36,134 nucleotides of DNA from a virus. Shown piece by piece: positions 15,861-27,900 of the stretch. The stretch spans positions 1 through 36,134 of IMG/VR virus record IMGVR_UViG_3300030108_001372; one strand, 5' to 3'. Both the position numbers and the translations under genes were made by a program. The stretch's first letter is position 1. Each line of letters starts with the position of its first letter. Under the pieces are notes generated by a model. The model searched no databases and was not told the DNA's origin. It worked only from the letters and a program-made list of their open reading frames with translations.

Positions 15861-16123
15861 AATTAGTTGACTGTAAATATTGGGAAGAAGGTCGGTGCCT
15901 TTTGAACAGGCATGATATGCCTAGTGGAGAGGATTGTTTCCGCTGCATTCTCGAAGGTCAGAACGTACAAACTGGGCTTGGAGATACAATCGCGGTCACA
16001 ATCAACAAGACCCCATTCCGAAGATTGAAGAAGAAGGGATGTGGTTGCAAGCGCAGGCAAGAGAAACTTAACAGGGTAATTAAGTATGGGACTTCAGGAA
16101 ACTCTGATAATAAATCTGACTGA
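15857..16123 (+). CDS. Small Cys-rich protein (88 aa)
   Basis: ATGA overlap with the gene before. Two cysteine groups stand out: C6, C14, C27 and C30 (DCKYW ... GRCLL ... DCFRC), which could form one zinc site, and GCGCKRR at about 61-67 followed by a basic helix (RRQEKLNRVIKYG). The second motif, a GCGC followed by basic residues and LN, recurs in small phage proteins near tail genes as I recall. The next gene starts inside it, 38 bases before its end. Function unknown. Confidence 0.65.
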   Translation: MKLVDCKYWEEGRCLLNRHDMPSGEDCFRCILEGQNVQTGLGDTIAVTINKTPFRRLKKKGCGCKRRQEKLNRVIKYGTSGNSDNKSD

Positions 16124-16406
16124 TTCATTGGCAGTTTCCGCTCCGGTGAAATCAAGCGCTTACAAGTTTCTTGGGGCTGTGCTTTTCACTGACCCAGATC
16201 AGTCATACAGCCTTGGCTCTGGTGTTGTCACTTTGCAGTTTTCAGCAGATGGCACAAACTTCGTAAACTCAAACAAGACCTTTAGCAACAGCGATGCTGG
16301 AGAGTTTTCAGTTGACATTACCGGTGTTCAATCAATCCGGTTTTCTACAACTACCGCAGATGGGGCCGCTGATCCGTCCGCGCATATTTCGGTGTACCTT
16401 CAGTAA
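16086..16406 (+). CDS. Small beta-rich virion protein (106 aa)
   Basis: ATG at 16086 lies within the 3' end of the preceding gene; TAATG links it to the next. The 106-residue product alternates short strands (YKFLGAVLFTDPDQSYSL; VVTLQFSADGTNFVNS; SIRFSTTTADG) and ends with AHISVYLQ. The phrase LQFSADGTNFV is common in beta-sandwich phage and bacterial surface domains. It resembles the 108-residue protein at 9954 in size, composition and ending strand, so the two may be related accessory proteins. No firm function. Confidence 0.65.
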   Translation: MGLQETLIINLTDSLAVSAPVKSSAYKFLGAVLFTDPDQSYSLGSGVVTLQFSADGTNFVNSNKTFSNSDAGEFSVDITGVQSIRFSTTTADGAADPSAHISVYLQ

Positions 16407-17650
16407 TGGCTTTTAGACGATGGAATGGTGGAGCCACAGCAGTGGCTCAAGTCAAAACAATCAGGTTTACTACATCAGCAGCCAGCGATGTGGTGACTAT
16501 TACTATGACCGGAGAAGACGGTAGCACGCAGGCGGTAACGCATACTGTTGCTGACACCAACAACAATACCACTGCTGCCGCAGTACAGGCCGCTTGCAGC
16601 AGCAGCAGTCTAAGCCTGTTCCAGCAAGTCACGTTTACCGTGTCTACTGACACAGTCACAGTGACTGCTGACTTGGCCGGTAGACCGTTTACTTTGGCTG
16701 TGACAGATGATGGGTCAACCGCCTATACGGTTGCAGACCCAACAGCCAACGCTGGCCCGAACGACTGGAACACCGCCGCAAATTGGAGCGGCAGTGCTGT
16801 GCCGATTGACGAAGATTTGGTCAACTTTACAGACGGTGCATTTGATGTGCTGTATGGACTTGACCAGTCTGCAATCCAACTGAGGCAGATGACTGTTGCC
16901 TCTGGCTATAGAGGTAACATTGGGACAAACACAGCAGCGCTCAGAATTGACACGGACCCCGGATCCGGTTCAGGCGCAGAAACCCTTGACTTGGCGGGTT
17001 CGGGCTACTACTACAACTTTGAAGGTGCTTTTCCAATTGTCAACGTTACTAAAAACAATGGCACGCTCAAGATCAAAGGCACCATTGGGAAGACCTCATT
17101 TGTTGGGTCAGCAGTAGCAGGAACTATTACTCTTGACTCTTCTAGTGCTACGACCAACGGCAACGCAATCACTGTTACGCAGGTCAGTCCAGCATGTTTG
17201 ATTAGGATTCCGTCAACTGCAACAAACACTGGTGCGATTGTGCAAGACAGTGGCAAGATCGAACTGTCTGCTGTAACCAAGGCAGACAAATCTCCATTGC
17301 TTCTCGCAGGGTCTGCAAAGTTTACAACCAAAGATTCTGGGCAGGTGTCTGGAGCCGGTTCTGGCACACTTGGAGAGATCAGGGTGCTGAGTGGACTGTA
17401 CTCACACGAAAGTGACGCAAACTTTGGCGGCTCATCTCCCAACCTTGTGTTGTATGGTGGACGTGTAGACATGACTAAGGCAAGAGCATCAACGGGAGCA
17501 GAGTTCGTGGACTTGGGGGTAGTCGAAGTTTACGGCGGAGACTTAGACCTGAGCGCTGCTGGTAACATTGCCTCCGTGACCACACTGACCAAGTATGGCG
17601 GCGTTGTGCTGCAATCTGCGTCTACACTTTCAGTGAGTAAGTTCACATGA
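16406..17650 (+). CDS. Adhesin / fibre-like beta-repeat protein (414 aa)
   Basis: ATG at 16406 overlaps the preceding stop by one base. The protein is dominated by Thr, Ser, Gly, Ala and Val. It begins with a beta-sandwich domain (IRFTTSAASDVVTITMTG), then DWNTAANWSGSAVPIDEDLV near residue 115, a motif found in autotransporter-like and PEP-CTERM surface proteins (W-x2-A-x-N-W-S ... P ... D), and then a run of short strands consistent with a beta-helix (LAGSAKFTTKDSGQVSGAGS; VVEVYGGDLDLSAAGN). A tail fibre or other host-contact protein is likely. It may vary fast between related phages. Confidence 0.72.
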   Translation: MAFRRWNGGATAVAQVKTIRFTTSAASDVVTITMTGEDGSTQAVTHTVADTNNNTTAAAVQAACSSSSLSLFQQVTFTVSTDTVTVTADLAGRPFTLAVTDDGSTAYTVADPTANAGPNDWNTAANWSGSAVPIDEDLVNFTDGAFDVLYGLDQSAIQLRQMTVASGYRGNIGTNTAALRIDTDPGSGSGAETLDLAGSGYYYNFEGAFPIVNVTKNNGTLKIKGTIGKTSFVGSAVAGTITLDSSSATTNGNAITVTQVSPACLIRIPSTATNTGAIVQDSGKIELSAVTKADKSPLLLAGSAKFTTKDSGQVSGAGSGTLGEIRVLSGLYSHESDANFGGSSPNLVLYGGRVDMTKARASTGAEFVDLGVVEVYGGDLDLSAAGNIASVTTLTKYGGVVLQSASTLSVSKFT

Positions 17651-18996
17651 GCAGGGTTATACGTCCTGAGAAATTGGACTACAACACGTTTGGCACATCA
17701 CGTCCAGCCAGTAACACAGAAATGCCAATGGATCTCCCTAGTGATATGGGAAGTCTTATTGACAACCAAGTGTATCGGACAGAAGCGGGTAAGTTCGGAC
17801 GCTTCAGCGCTGAAACTGGGCAGGTAGTCCCATCGATTTTCGATATCGATAGAGACAGGTTTGTTGCCGAAGAGTACAAGACACCTGCGGGTTTTGCTGC
17901 AATTGGCAGACGTTTAATTAGCGGTGTTGCAGACCTCAATAAATACGCTTTGGATACCGGCGACCAGAACGTGCTTGCCGAAGCACAAAAGATGCAGCGT
18001 GACATCGACGCAATCGACGCTTCAGACCTGCGTCCGGAAGAACGGGATCGCGCGCTGATTGCCGTGTACGAAAGAAGCAGGGGCTTCTTTGACTTGATTG
18101 ATACTGCTCGCGTTCAAACCGCACAAGACAGGTTGGTGCAGGAGGCACAGAAAGCAGATCAAGAACTACAGGTTGCTGAGTACAAAATGCAAGAGGCAAT
18201 CACACAGGCAAACGAAAGCCTCTTCAAACAAGAAGACGGTGCCCCGTTGTTTGGAGATGCGGTTGACTACACCATCCCAGACGAAGACATTGAAAACGCT
18301 TACAGGGCAATGATGTCCAAAGAGGACGCATACACCAAGGCTTTTGATGAGTCGTACGCAGAAAGCGATGACCCGATAGCAGCCCACGCCGATGCGTTTG
18401 TGAAAGCAGGATTGGGCACAAGGCAAGAAGCCATGACCAAAACGCGAGGCGAGTTGTTTCTTGACCGACAAAGTTTTGAGGAAAACTATCGGGCAAGAAA
18501 CGGAATGTCTCGTCGTAATGCTCACGCTATGGCACAGATCGGTAAGGCCATTGCATTGACAGAGGCGCGAATTGATGCTGTGGCCCAAGGCCCGCTATCT
18601 GAAGACTCGCATCGTAAGTATGTAGACACATTGGTGAATGCTGGAGTGGCACCGGACGTGGCCAATGCAATGTACTTTGAAAGAACCTTGTACCACCAGT
18701 CAATTATGTTCCGCGAACACAAGAACCTTTCTACCTTGCGACAGCAACGGAATTCAATTGCGTTCTTAGAGGAGCGAGTGGTTGGCGACATTACCAACGC
18801 AGAAGTTATGCAGTTTGCGCAGGCAAGAAACCTTACTCCTGCCGCTGCTTTGGCTATGGTCAAACGCATGTATCTCGATGATCTTCTTGGCACAACGCCG
18901 TACAAGGTTAGAAACAAAAAGAAATTAGAGCAGCGCGTTAGGGAGGGTCAGACCCGAGACTTTACGGGTGGTGGCAACGTACGCGGAGGATTCTGA
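17647..18996 (+). CDS. Helical internal virion protein candidate (449 aa)
   Basis: ATGA overlap with the gene before, TGATG with the giant gene after. The 449 residues are almost entirely charged helices (RDRFVAEEYKTPAGFAAIGR; QDRLVQEAQKADQELQVAEY; RKYVDTLVNAGVAPDVANAM) with no strand-rich domain, no membrane segment and no enzyme motif. It ends in a basic, glycine-rich tail (RDFTGGGNVRGGF). A long helical protein placed immediately before a giant multidomain protein matches the internal (ejection) proteins of short-tailed phages, which leave the head with the DNA. This role is inferred from layout only. Confidence 0.65.
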   Translation: MSRVIRPEKLDYNTFGTSRPASNTEMPMDLPSDMGSLIDNQVYRTEAGKFGRFSAETGQVVPSIFDIDRDRFVAEEYKTPAGFAAIGRRLISGVADLNKYALDTGDQNVLAEAQKMQRDIDAIDASDLRPEERDRALIAVYERSRGFFDLIDTARVQTAQDRLVQEAQKADQELQVAEYKMQEAITQANESLFKQEDGAPLFGDAVDYTIPDEDIENAYRAMMSKEDAYTKAFDESYAESDDPIAAHADAFVKAGLGTRQEAMTKTRGELFLDRQSFEENYRARNGMSRRNAHAMAQIGKAIALTEARIDAVAQGPLSEDSHRKYVDTLVNAGVAPDVANAMYFERTLYHQSIMFREHKNLSTLRQQRNSIAFLEERVVGDITNAEVMQFAQARNLTPAAALAMVKRMYLDDLLGTTPYKVRNKKKLEQRVREGQTRDFTGGGNVRGGF

Positions 18997-21900
18997 TGGC
19001 TGAACCAGAAATTGGTAAAAAGACAGTACAGAAACAAAGAGCGGACGAGGCTGCCCAAGCCATACTTGACAGCGTTCCCGACACCAATTACCAACAGGTA
19101 ATGGAGGCTGCCAACCAAGCGTTTGCGGGTGCTATGAATATGGGTGATGTCCGAGACATTGCACCCAACCTTGCGCAGATGAGAGAGAACTCAATGCGTC
19201 GAGGAATTCTTGACGCACAAGAGGGTTCAGAATATCGCGCTGGTGTTACCAACACTACTGGCAGTTATACCATTGACTACTTTCTCTCAAAGTTGCCCGA
19301 CGTGTTTGGTGGCGACAATGACGAAAACTCGCTAAAAGATCCAGACAGGGCGTACTTTGGCAAAACAGGTACATACTTCCTTGACTCTTTGTTGACTCCA
19401 AGTATCGATGCCCACCCACACCTGTTCCAACTTGGTGGCGCGAGCAGGTACCGACCAGTGCCAGTCAAAGATGAAGAGGGCAATATTGTTCGTGTGGTCA
19501 ACATGCCCCACCGTAAAAAGGTGCTTGCTCAAAACTTTACGGACGGTAAAGAGTCTTTAACACAGGATGAGTATGAGTTACTTGCGGCTGAAGTAAAAAG
19601 CCGTGGTGAAAATATTGAAGACTATCTCGGCGAAGACGTGTTCCGTATGGACGTGCCTTTGGCTGGAGAAGTAAGCGCTCCCCTCAAGATGTTTGACCCA
19701 GATGTTGTGGTAAAGTTTCTTAAGGCTGGCGCTCAAGAAAACCAAGACTTTGTTGATTCTGTAGCCGCTGGCAACCTGCGCCGCAGAATTATCGGTGGAC
19801 AACTAGAAGGTGAAGACGCTCGACGCCTTGAAATGCAAGGCGGGCTGACCGGCCTGCTCGCAGTAAGCCTTAACAAAAATTTACGACCGGCTGCACAGAA
19901 TGTGCAGGCATTCTTTGAAGCAGCAGAACACGGCTTTCACCAAGGCTGGGCTGCGCCACTTGACTTCTTAGGCGACTTGGCTGGCTTTGGGGAACGGTGG
20001 GAGGAACATTCTTTGTTTGCTGGTCTGGATGATGACTGGCACAAGTCCTACCCGGAACTTGTTGATTTTATGGAAGGAACTGACGTTGAGTTTTCTTCTA
20101 TGCTCGGTTCTGCCGCAGGACAAATTGGCGTGCAGGTCTTGGGCGCGAGAGCCTTGCAAGCCTTGCAACTTCCCTCTCGCCTTTCTTTTTACGGACTTGG
20201 CGCAGGATATGCAGGCGGCATTACAAACATCCAGCGAGAGCGTAGATACTTGGCGCAGGGCTTCTCAGCAGAAGATGCAGACCGCATGGCGCAGTACGAC
20301 GGCGTACGTGTTGGCATGTACACCCTTCTGTCTGAATACGTTGTGGGTGGCATGGGCCGGTTTGCAGGAACTCGCTTTGGCGGCAACGTAGGCAAACTCG
20401 TTGACTCTACTGCTGCGTCACGGTTCCTTGGGGCAGGCGTACGTGAAGCCGGTCAGGAAAGTCTCGAAGAAATCTTGCAGCGCGCTTACTTTATGACTGA
20501 GCGTGACGATGCAGAACTGCGCGAGGAGGCTTTCTTTAGTCCAGAGTTTATGGAACAACTGAAGCAAGTTGCTTTGGTTAGTTCTATCGCTGGTGGCGCT
20601 TCTAACGTAGTTACTGATGTGGGCATGGCCGTGAGTGTCAAGCCGCCGAACATTGGTGAGCGTGTAACTTTTTATCAGAATGGTGAGTTGGTTGAGACAA
20701 CTGTCACCAATGATAACCAAGAAGAAATCAGGCAGGGCATTCTCAATGACATGCGCCGAGAGGCTCGGGCCGCACACTACGCACAGCCAATCGGTGGCGA
20801 CTTGGCCGCGCTGGCTATTGACGGCCTCGCCAACGTCACCGCACGTCGCACTCGCAACGGTCTGCGCAAGCGCCTCGAAGCACTGGGCGTACCCGAAAAT
20901 CAGATTGATGGTTATCTCAACACGATGGTCAACCAAGACTCTCCTCGTGTTGCAAGCCTGTTTGGCAACCCAGATGAAGTCATAGCACAACGTCAAGAGG
21001 AGTTCATCGAAGGCGAATCCAAACTTGAGATGCAAACTACATCTCCATTGCTTACAGACTTCTTCAGGTCTTTGCGGTCAAACAACAAGGATGACGCAAT
21101 CAACGTCGCTAAGTCGATGGAGGCTGGACTTGGCAAGAGAGTGCAATTGGCAAACCTGTTGTCACTCATGGACGAGACAGATATCCAGCAGATGCGTGAC
21201 GCCGCAGAAGAATCTGTCTTGCGACATGAAGCAAAAATTCAAGCAGGGGTTGAGGCTTTAATTACACCGCAGGCTGTACCGGAGTTTGCCCAGACCGCTG
21301 TCTTTGATGGCAACTACTCCGATGCCTTTGTGGATCGTATGATTGATGAAATCATTCAGGTGCGCACCGCAGAAGGTGCAGAACTTGAAGCGGCGCAAGC
21401 AGAAGCAGACACCATTCTTGAGCAACTGCTTGCTGGTGAACAAATCAGCAGCCTTGATATGGCAAAGATTGACAAGGCGCTTGGCAATCGGGCCAACACC
21501 GAGCGTGCGCTCGCTCTTATCAAGAATCATTTCAACCCAGAACCGGAGCCGGAAACTGAACAAGAGGGAGAAGAAGCGGATGTGGCCGACGATACGGATG
21601 CGCCACCTTTTTCGAGAAATGCTGCAATCGAAGAGAACCGCCAAACAGTTGCGGAACTTGAAGAAGGCGTAGAGGGTGAGACAACCGAAGAGACGGCGCA
21701 AGAGGCTACGCCGCTTGGATTCCTAACACGCACAAAAAATTACTTGGTGGCCCAAAGTGCAAAGGCTGTGCAAAAGGGTGCCCAAGCCTTTTTCTTACCG
21801 ACTGACACAATCGAATTTGTAAAGAGTGATGGGCTTACTCAAGAGCAGCGTCTCTACAGAGATCGTTTGCGTGAGCAGGGTATCGAAGTTGCATTTGTTG

Positions 21901-24900
21901 CAGGTCGTGCCGAGGATGGGAGCCGAAGGCGGCTTGTTTTCGACGGTTCGATCAATGACGATAATGGCATTATTGTTCTAAACGCAGACGAGGCTATTGG
22001 CACACGACAGTACGACAGCATTGTAAGTCACGAGGTGTATCACGGTGTGATGCAAACTGACAAGTCTTCGGGCATGCGCTTTATGCAGGCTGCACTTGAG
22101 CATGACCGAGACGGCTTGCTTCGATCTTTCGCCAAGGCTTACGGCTTGGAGATGTCTGCGCAGACTGGGCAGAAAGTACGGCTTACAGAAAACGAACTGA
22201 CAAGCCAACTGGTAGACGTACTCAAACTATCTTCTGATCCAGAGTTGCGGACTGGAGAAATCATTGAGGCACGTCGTATTGCAGAAGAGGCGTTTGCCTA
22301 CTACGTCCAAGACATGGCCATGTCTGATCCTGCCAAGACACGGCGGGTTATTGACAGCCTGAACAAAGACAGTCGCAACATCCCGCTTGTTGAGTCGATC
22401 AGCAACACCATTGGCTCTTGGCTTGGCTATATGGATGCCTCGGTAACTGAAGATTCTTGGCAAACCCGTGACCGGTGGGACGCTCTGCACCGTTTGATGA
22501 AGGGCTACGTTAAGTCACAGGGTCAGTTCATGGCACCGGACCCAAACAATCGTGGGTTCTTTGAGCCGTATACCCCGACGCCAACACCTGTTGGTGACTC
22601 ATTTAGTGATGCAATTAGAGAGTTGTTTGACCGCTCTGACCTTGGCATGACCGACATCGAGAAGAGAAGCATGGCCTTGCGAGACGCCATGTACAACCGC
22701 CAGCGCTCCTTGGAACTGACTGCGGCAGAACCTGATGACAGTTTTGACTTGTTGTTCGAGGACATCTTTGGCGAGCCGCGCGGCTATCGAATGCGGCACC
22801 GTCGTATCTCTGACCAGTTTGGCGTCAAGACACCCATGGGTCTTTACAACAATGGGGCCGAGTTGGCTCAGGGCTTTGACCAGAAGATGCGTGAAGACGG
22901 CATCCTTGTTGCACCGTTGTCAGGTGAAGAGATCCGCAAGTACAGAGCAAGAGAGATGGAGTTCTCCGAGGCACTGTATAAAGGCGTTCGGTTCCCGTTT
23001 GGCGAAGACCCCTCGGGCAGCCCAATGTTCTCTCGTGATCCGCTTTCGTTTGAATATCTTGAGGGTGGCGAACGTGGTGCGATTAGGTTTGCTGGCGGTG
23101 AGCCTGTTGATTCAAACGTCAGGGGTATGAACCAGCAGTCTACGCAGCGCACCCAACTACGAAAGTTGGGCTACCGATCTGGTATGGCGATGCTTGGACA
23201 GAAAAAACTTGCAAGTGATATCCTCAAAAATTTTGCAGATCAGGTCATCGAAGATACACCAGATGATGTCTTCCCAAACATTATGGGGAAGGTACGCAAA
23301 GAAAACCAAAGAAGGGGTGTCAGCCTTGATGTTGCCGAAAACGTAATCAAACGATCAACCAACGCACTTATTGACAAGCAAGTCGAATTGGCAAATGGCC
23401 TTTACATGCAGGGGATTGTTGACGCTCAAGAGGCACAAAGAATTGTTTCAGATTCTCTTGATGGCTTCAGGAGATATGAACAGCAGGCTTTGGCTTCGGC
23501 TAAAAACTACATTGGCTTCATTGAGGAAGGTCTTAAAAGAGGGGGGGGAGGCACAGGTGTGACGGCTGAAATGTCAGACTTAAGAAATATTATCAGAGAT
23601 ACCTTTAAAAATTATGGTCAAGACTACGTTGGGGTCACAATGCACGCCCCATTCTTACTTAAGCGGATAGCAGACTCAAAGCAAGTAGATCCCGTCAACA
23701 GGGCAATCGCCTCCACACTGCTCAAGACTTCATCTACGCAACTTGGCGGGGAGATGCAGTACCTTGTTCCAGACCTTATCGGGTCAATCACAACTAGGTT
23801 CTCAGGCATTGGGGGTTATCACGCTCCCCAACTGACTGCGCAGGGTGTTGGTTTTGGTGTAAGTAAATTTAAAGGCGATGGAAAAGAATTTCTTAATGTT
23901 GTACTGCATGAACTTTCGCATGCGAATACATCTCAAACTCTAGCGTCCACTGTCGAGCAAGCGATTGGCGTAAGCGGCATTCTTTCTGACATAGTTTTCT
24001 TCCAAGGTGCGGGCCGAAATGGTCTAAGCGCTGCGTACAGACAAACGCAGGAGTATGCCAACATTGACTCTGTCGAGGAAGCCAAGGCTATAACTCACGA
24101 AGAGCCATCAATTGCATTGGTGAGTGAATTTGACAAAAGATACAAGTCCTCTGGAACATCAGATCAGCAGAAACTTGCACTGTTCAAAATGCGAAACGCT
24201 GCTGCATCTGCAATTGTCGGAGACTTTTTGGCTGTACATTTTGCGGGCGCTTACCTAGATGGCAATACAGAGCAGAAGCAATCCGTTCGGGACTTCATAG
24301 ACGGCATTGATGATTTGTCTGAAATGACACTACGTGACCTTGCTGCGGATTACTTTGCTCAGGATTACGACGACTACCGAGTGTTGGACACCCCTACCTA
24401 CGGACGGGGTGCCACAGGCGTACATAATAGTTACGGCGCTTACACACCTTTTGAACACATCGCTGAATACTTTACAAGTCCCGCGTACGCAAAGCAGGTA
24501 GATAGCACTTTTGCAGCGGTGAACGATCGTCTTGGACTCAAGCCGATAGAGTCTGTAGAGGGTGTGACAGACGTGGCTTCGGCGAGAGATGCTCTGGCTG
24601 CTGTTGATCCTGCCGCACCAGATTTGGTTGCTCCCAAAAAACTTGGTGCCAACTCAAGGCGAATGCAGGAAATCATGGGGCTTATGGCTGCGACCCACCC
24701 GGTTCACCGTGTGTATTTCTCACGCCGCCTAATGGCAGAAACTACACCGGGTGATGCTCTTAAACAGCAGAAGCATTTCATGCTTGGTCTTGGCTACTCC
24801 ACACGTCGCCAGCACGAGATCGAGATGGTCGAGGCAATCAAAGAGGGCTGGTCAAAGATTGGCCGCATGCTTCAGACACCGATTGAATCAACGCGCATGG

Positions 24901-27900
24901 TGCGCGGCTGGTACGAAGGTGACGCAAGCCCCGGCTTCCAAGTATTTGTTGACTCTGAAAACGAGCAGGCTTTGGCAGAGGCAGCAGAGATTATTGGCTA
25001 CGCACTTGACCAAGACGGCGTAGGTATAGTCAAGAGTATTCGTGAATTGGATGAGGATGAAACACCCAGTGGCTTGGTTATCGAGGGTCCAATGTCACGT
25101 CGTGATTTTGAGCGTGTTACTGAAGCAATGAATGATTCCTTCAAAGAGGGCGGGTACAATGACATGACCTCGTTCTCATTCCCCATGGACATTCAGCAGA
25201 AGAAGATGGGTCTTGCCGTCTTCGATCCCGAAATGCGCCAAGCACTCACACCAGAATTGGTGCAAGCAATACAGGAGAAACTAGGAGATGGATACACCGT
25301 CAGACAAGCAGTCATTGAAACCGACTACAAGCCCTCGGGCAAGTTCAACGAGGCCGAGGCATCTGATGCCACACGGCTTGCAGATGATCTACGGTCGAGC
25401 CTCCGGCGGAAGCGGAACGACTTCCTCAAATCCAAAGGCTACGAAGGCCCGTTCTTCTCGCGGAACCACCGGCACTACACCGACATCGGACACTACATCA
25501 ACGACTCCGACCCAGAAGTAGACCTCTACATCTACACCAGAGATACGGACAGGCCACTGAGCGAGGGTGGTGAACTTGATGTTGTTCCGCACGAACAGTT
25601 GAAGATGGCGGATCCACTCTCCATTGACACTATCAAGACAGGGTTCCAACGAGGTAGCCGATTCGACCCCGTAAAGAATGAAGATGCTTACAGATTCCAA
25701 ACACACGCAGACGTGTTTGGCCCCCCGGTCGTGTCTCGCAACGTGTTCTACGCACAAGGTCGGGTCGATCATGGCTCTCGCGAGATCAGCATTTACCCGA
25801 TGTTGACAACTGAGTCCGGCACATTCCAAGGTGAAGATGTTCTGACGCACCACGGTGGTCGTGCTTACCACTTCAGCGCACAGCAACTCGAAGACAAGTT
25901 GACTGCGCGCTATCCGGGCTACACCACCATCTTCTTCTCACGTGGCATTGATGAGGCTGCGGACTTGCAAGGGGATGAGATTTTCTTCTCGCGCAAGGGC
26001 GACGGCTTGGTTGACAAGGTGATGCCATCACTTAAGAAACAGGGTGACAACATCCGCAAGATGTTCCAAAAGTATTTCACTACAGGCCGTGGACTACCGC
26101 AGGGTGCGTTCCGTAGGTACATGCAGCGCAAGGGAACCATCGAAGCCGAGCAGGACCGCGCGGCCAAACGACTCATCGACCTTCGAGATATTGCTGCGCG
26201 AGATGCAGCCAATAGTAAGTTTACGCAACAGGAATTGTTTGACCGCGCGAACACTCTTCTAGGTATCCCGCCTGACATTGTTGATGGCACGTCTATCCAT
26301 GTGACAAGACCACACCCATTAACGTCTGGCATGAGCGCAGAGTTCTTGGCTACTGTTCGATCCATGCGGGAAAGCATTGATGGAATCAGTAGCCGTTTGC
26401 AAACAGAACTCGACCTGCCACCGGGACTCAAGGCAACCATTAAAGACAACCTTGGTCTTTACGTGAACCGATCTTACAAAGCCTTCACAGAACCAGACTG
26501 GTCTGATCGTGTTGAGCCAGAGGTAAGAGACAGGTTCATTGAAGTTGTTGTCTCTGAGATGCGGGGCTTCTTCGAGGCGCAGATTGCCAAAGGCGAGTTG
26601 ACTGAAGACCAGTTGTATTCAAAAGCGAACGTGCTTGTCAACGACATTTTGTACCGTGCCGGTTCAACTAAGTCCCCGATTGCAATGCTTGCAACTATCA
26701 GTGACAAGAGTCCAGAGTCGGCAGCCATCTTCAAGAAGAGGCGACTGAGCAACGACGAGTTCAGCATGGCGTTGAGGTCTTTGCTTGGTGAAGAACTCGA
26801 TGTATTCAAGAACTACACAAACACAATCACCAAGATGTCTTCCGTCTTGGCAAACCATAAGTTGGTACACGATCTAATTACCATCGGAACGGACCCTGAC
26901 CAAGCCGGTGGTGCTTGGATCCGTAAGGTAGAGGACTTGACACCAGAAGAGTCAGCAGAGTATGTACACCTGCACAACAACAACGCATACGAGGCTGCTT
27001 ATCAATTGAACGGATGGGCAGTCAAGCCTGATGTCAAAGATGCGCTTGAGTTCTTGCTTGAGCCAAAGACTGACAACGTCGATGGTTTGATGAAACTTAT
27101 CTACCAAGCCAACTCGCTTACCAAGTATGGCAAGACCATCTTGTCTCCAATCACGCATGTCCGCAACACGGTTGGCAATATCCCGTTCATGGTGTCTGCT
27201 GGTTACTTCACTGGCAACGCAGTTGACATGGACTTCCGTGAGTTTTTCAAGACTGCGGCAGCAGGCAACGACTTGTTTAGTAGCCTGCCACGAAACGCAA
27301 GCGAGGCAGACGTTGCCACTCGTGAGCGTCGGCGAGAAAGATATCGAAGGCTTGTCGAACTTGGGGTTGTGAACTACGGCTTTGAAGTTGAGATCGAGTC
27401 AATGCTTCAAGAGTCGGGAGCCAACGAAACTCTCGGCAACATGCTGACTCGTGTAGGCCGTATTGCAACTGGCCCACAGAGTGTGCTTGGCAAGGTCACT
27501 GAGAAGGCACAGAAAGCGTATTCGTTTGAAGATGACCTGTACAAAGTCATTGCATTTGAGTTGGAGATGGGCAGGCTCAAGCGTGCTTACCCCGGCAGGG
27601 ATGTTGATTCGTTGGAGGCGGAAGCCGCTGAGATCGTTGGCGCTATCTTGCCTAACTACGAAATGGTTCCGGAGGTTATTACCAAACTCCGAAGGATCCC
27701 CTTGCTCGGCACGTTCCCCTCATTTACCGCTGAACTTATCCGGACTCGTGTCGGCTTGATGAAGTTGACTGCCAAAGAACTCAAGAGCAGCAACCCTGAG
27801 ATCCGTGCGGCGGGCAGGTCACGTCTTGCTGGTCAGGCTTTGATGTTTACCTTGCCAACCGCCATGGCTCTAGCGTTCAAGTCAATGGCTGGTATCACGG

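Noticed and set aside
20418-21035. 205-codon - strand frame within the giant gene
   Set aside because: Antisense to an intact protein-like frame, Cys/Leu-rich shadow composition, no start signal.
26474-26809. Antisense frame with a protein-like start within the giant gene
   Set aside because: Ser/Leu-rich shadow; the forward frame here carries the family-like NLGLYVNRSYKAF region.
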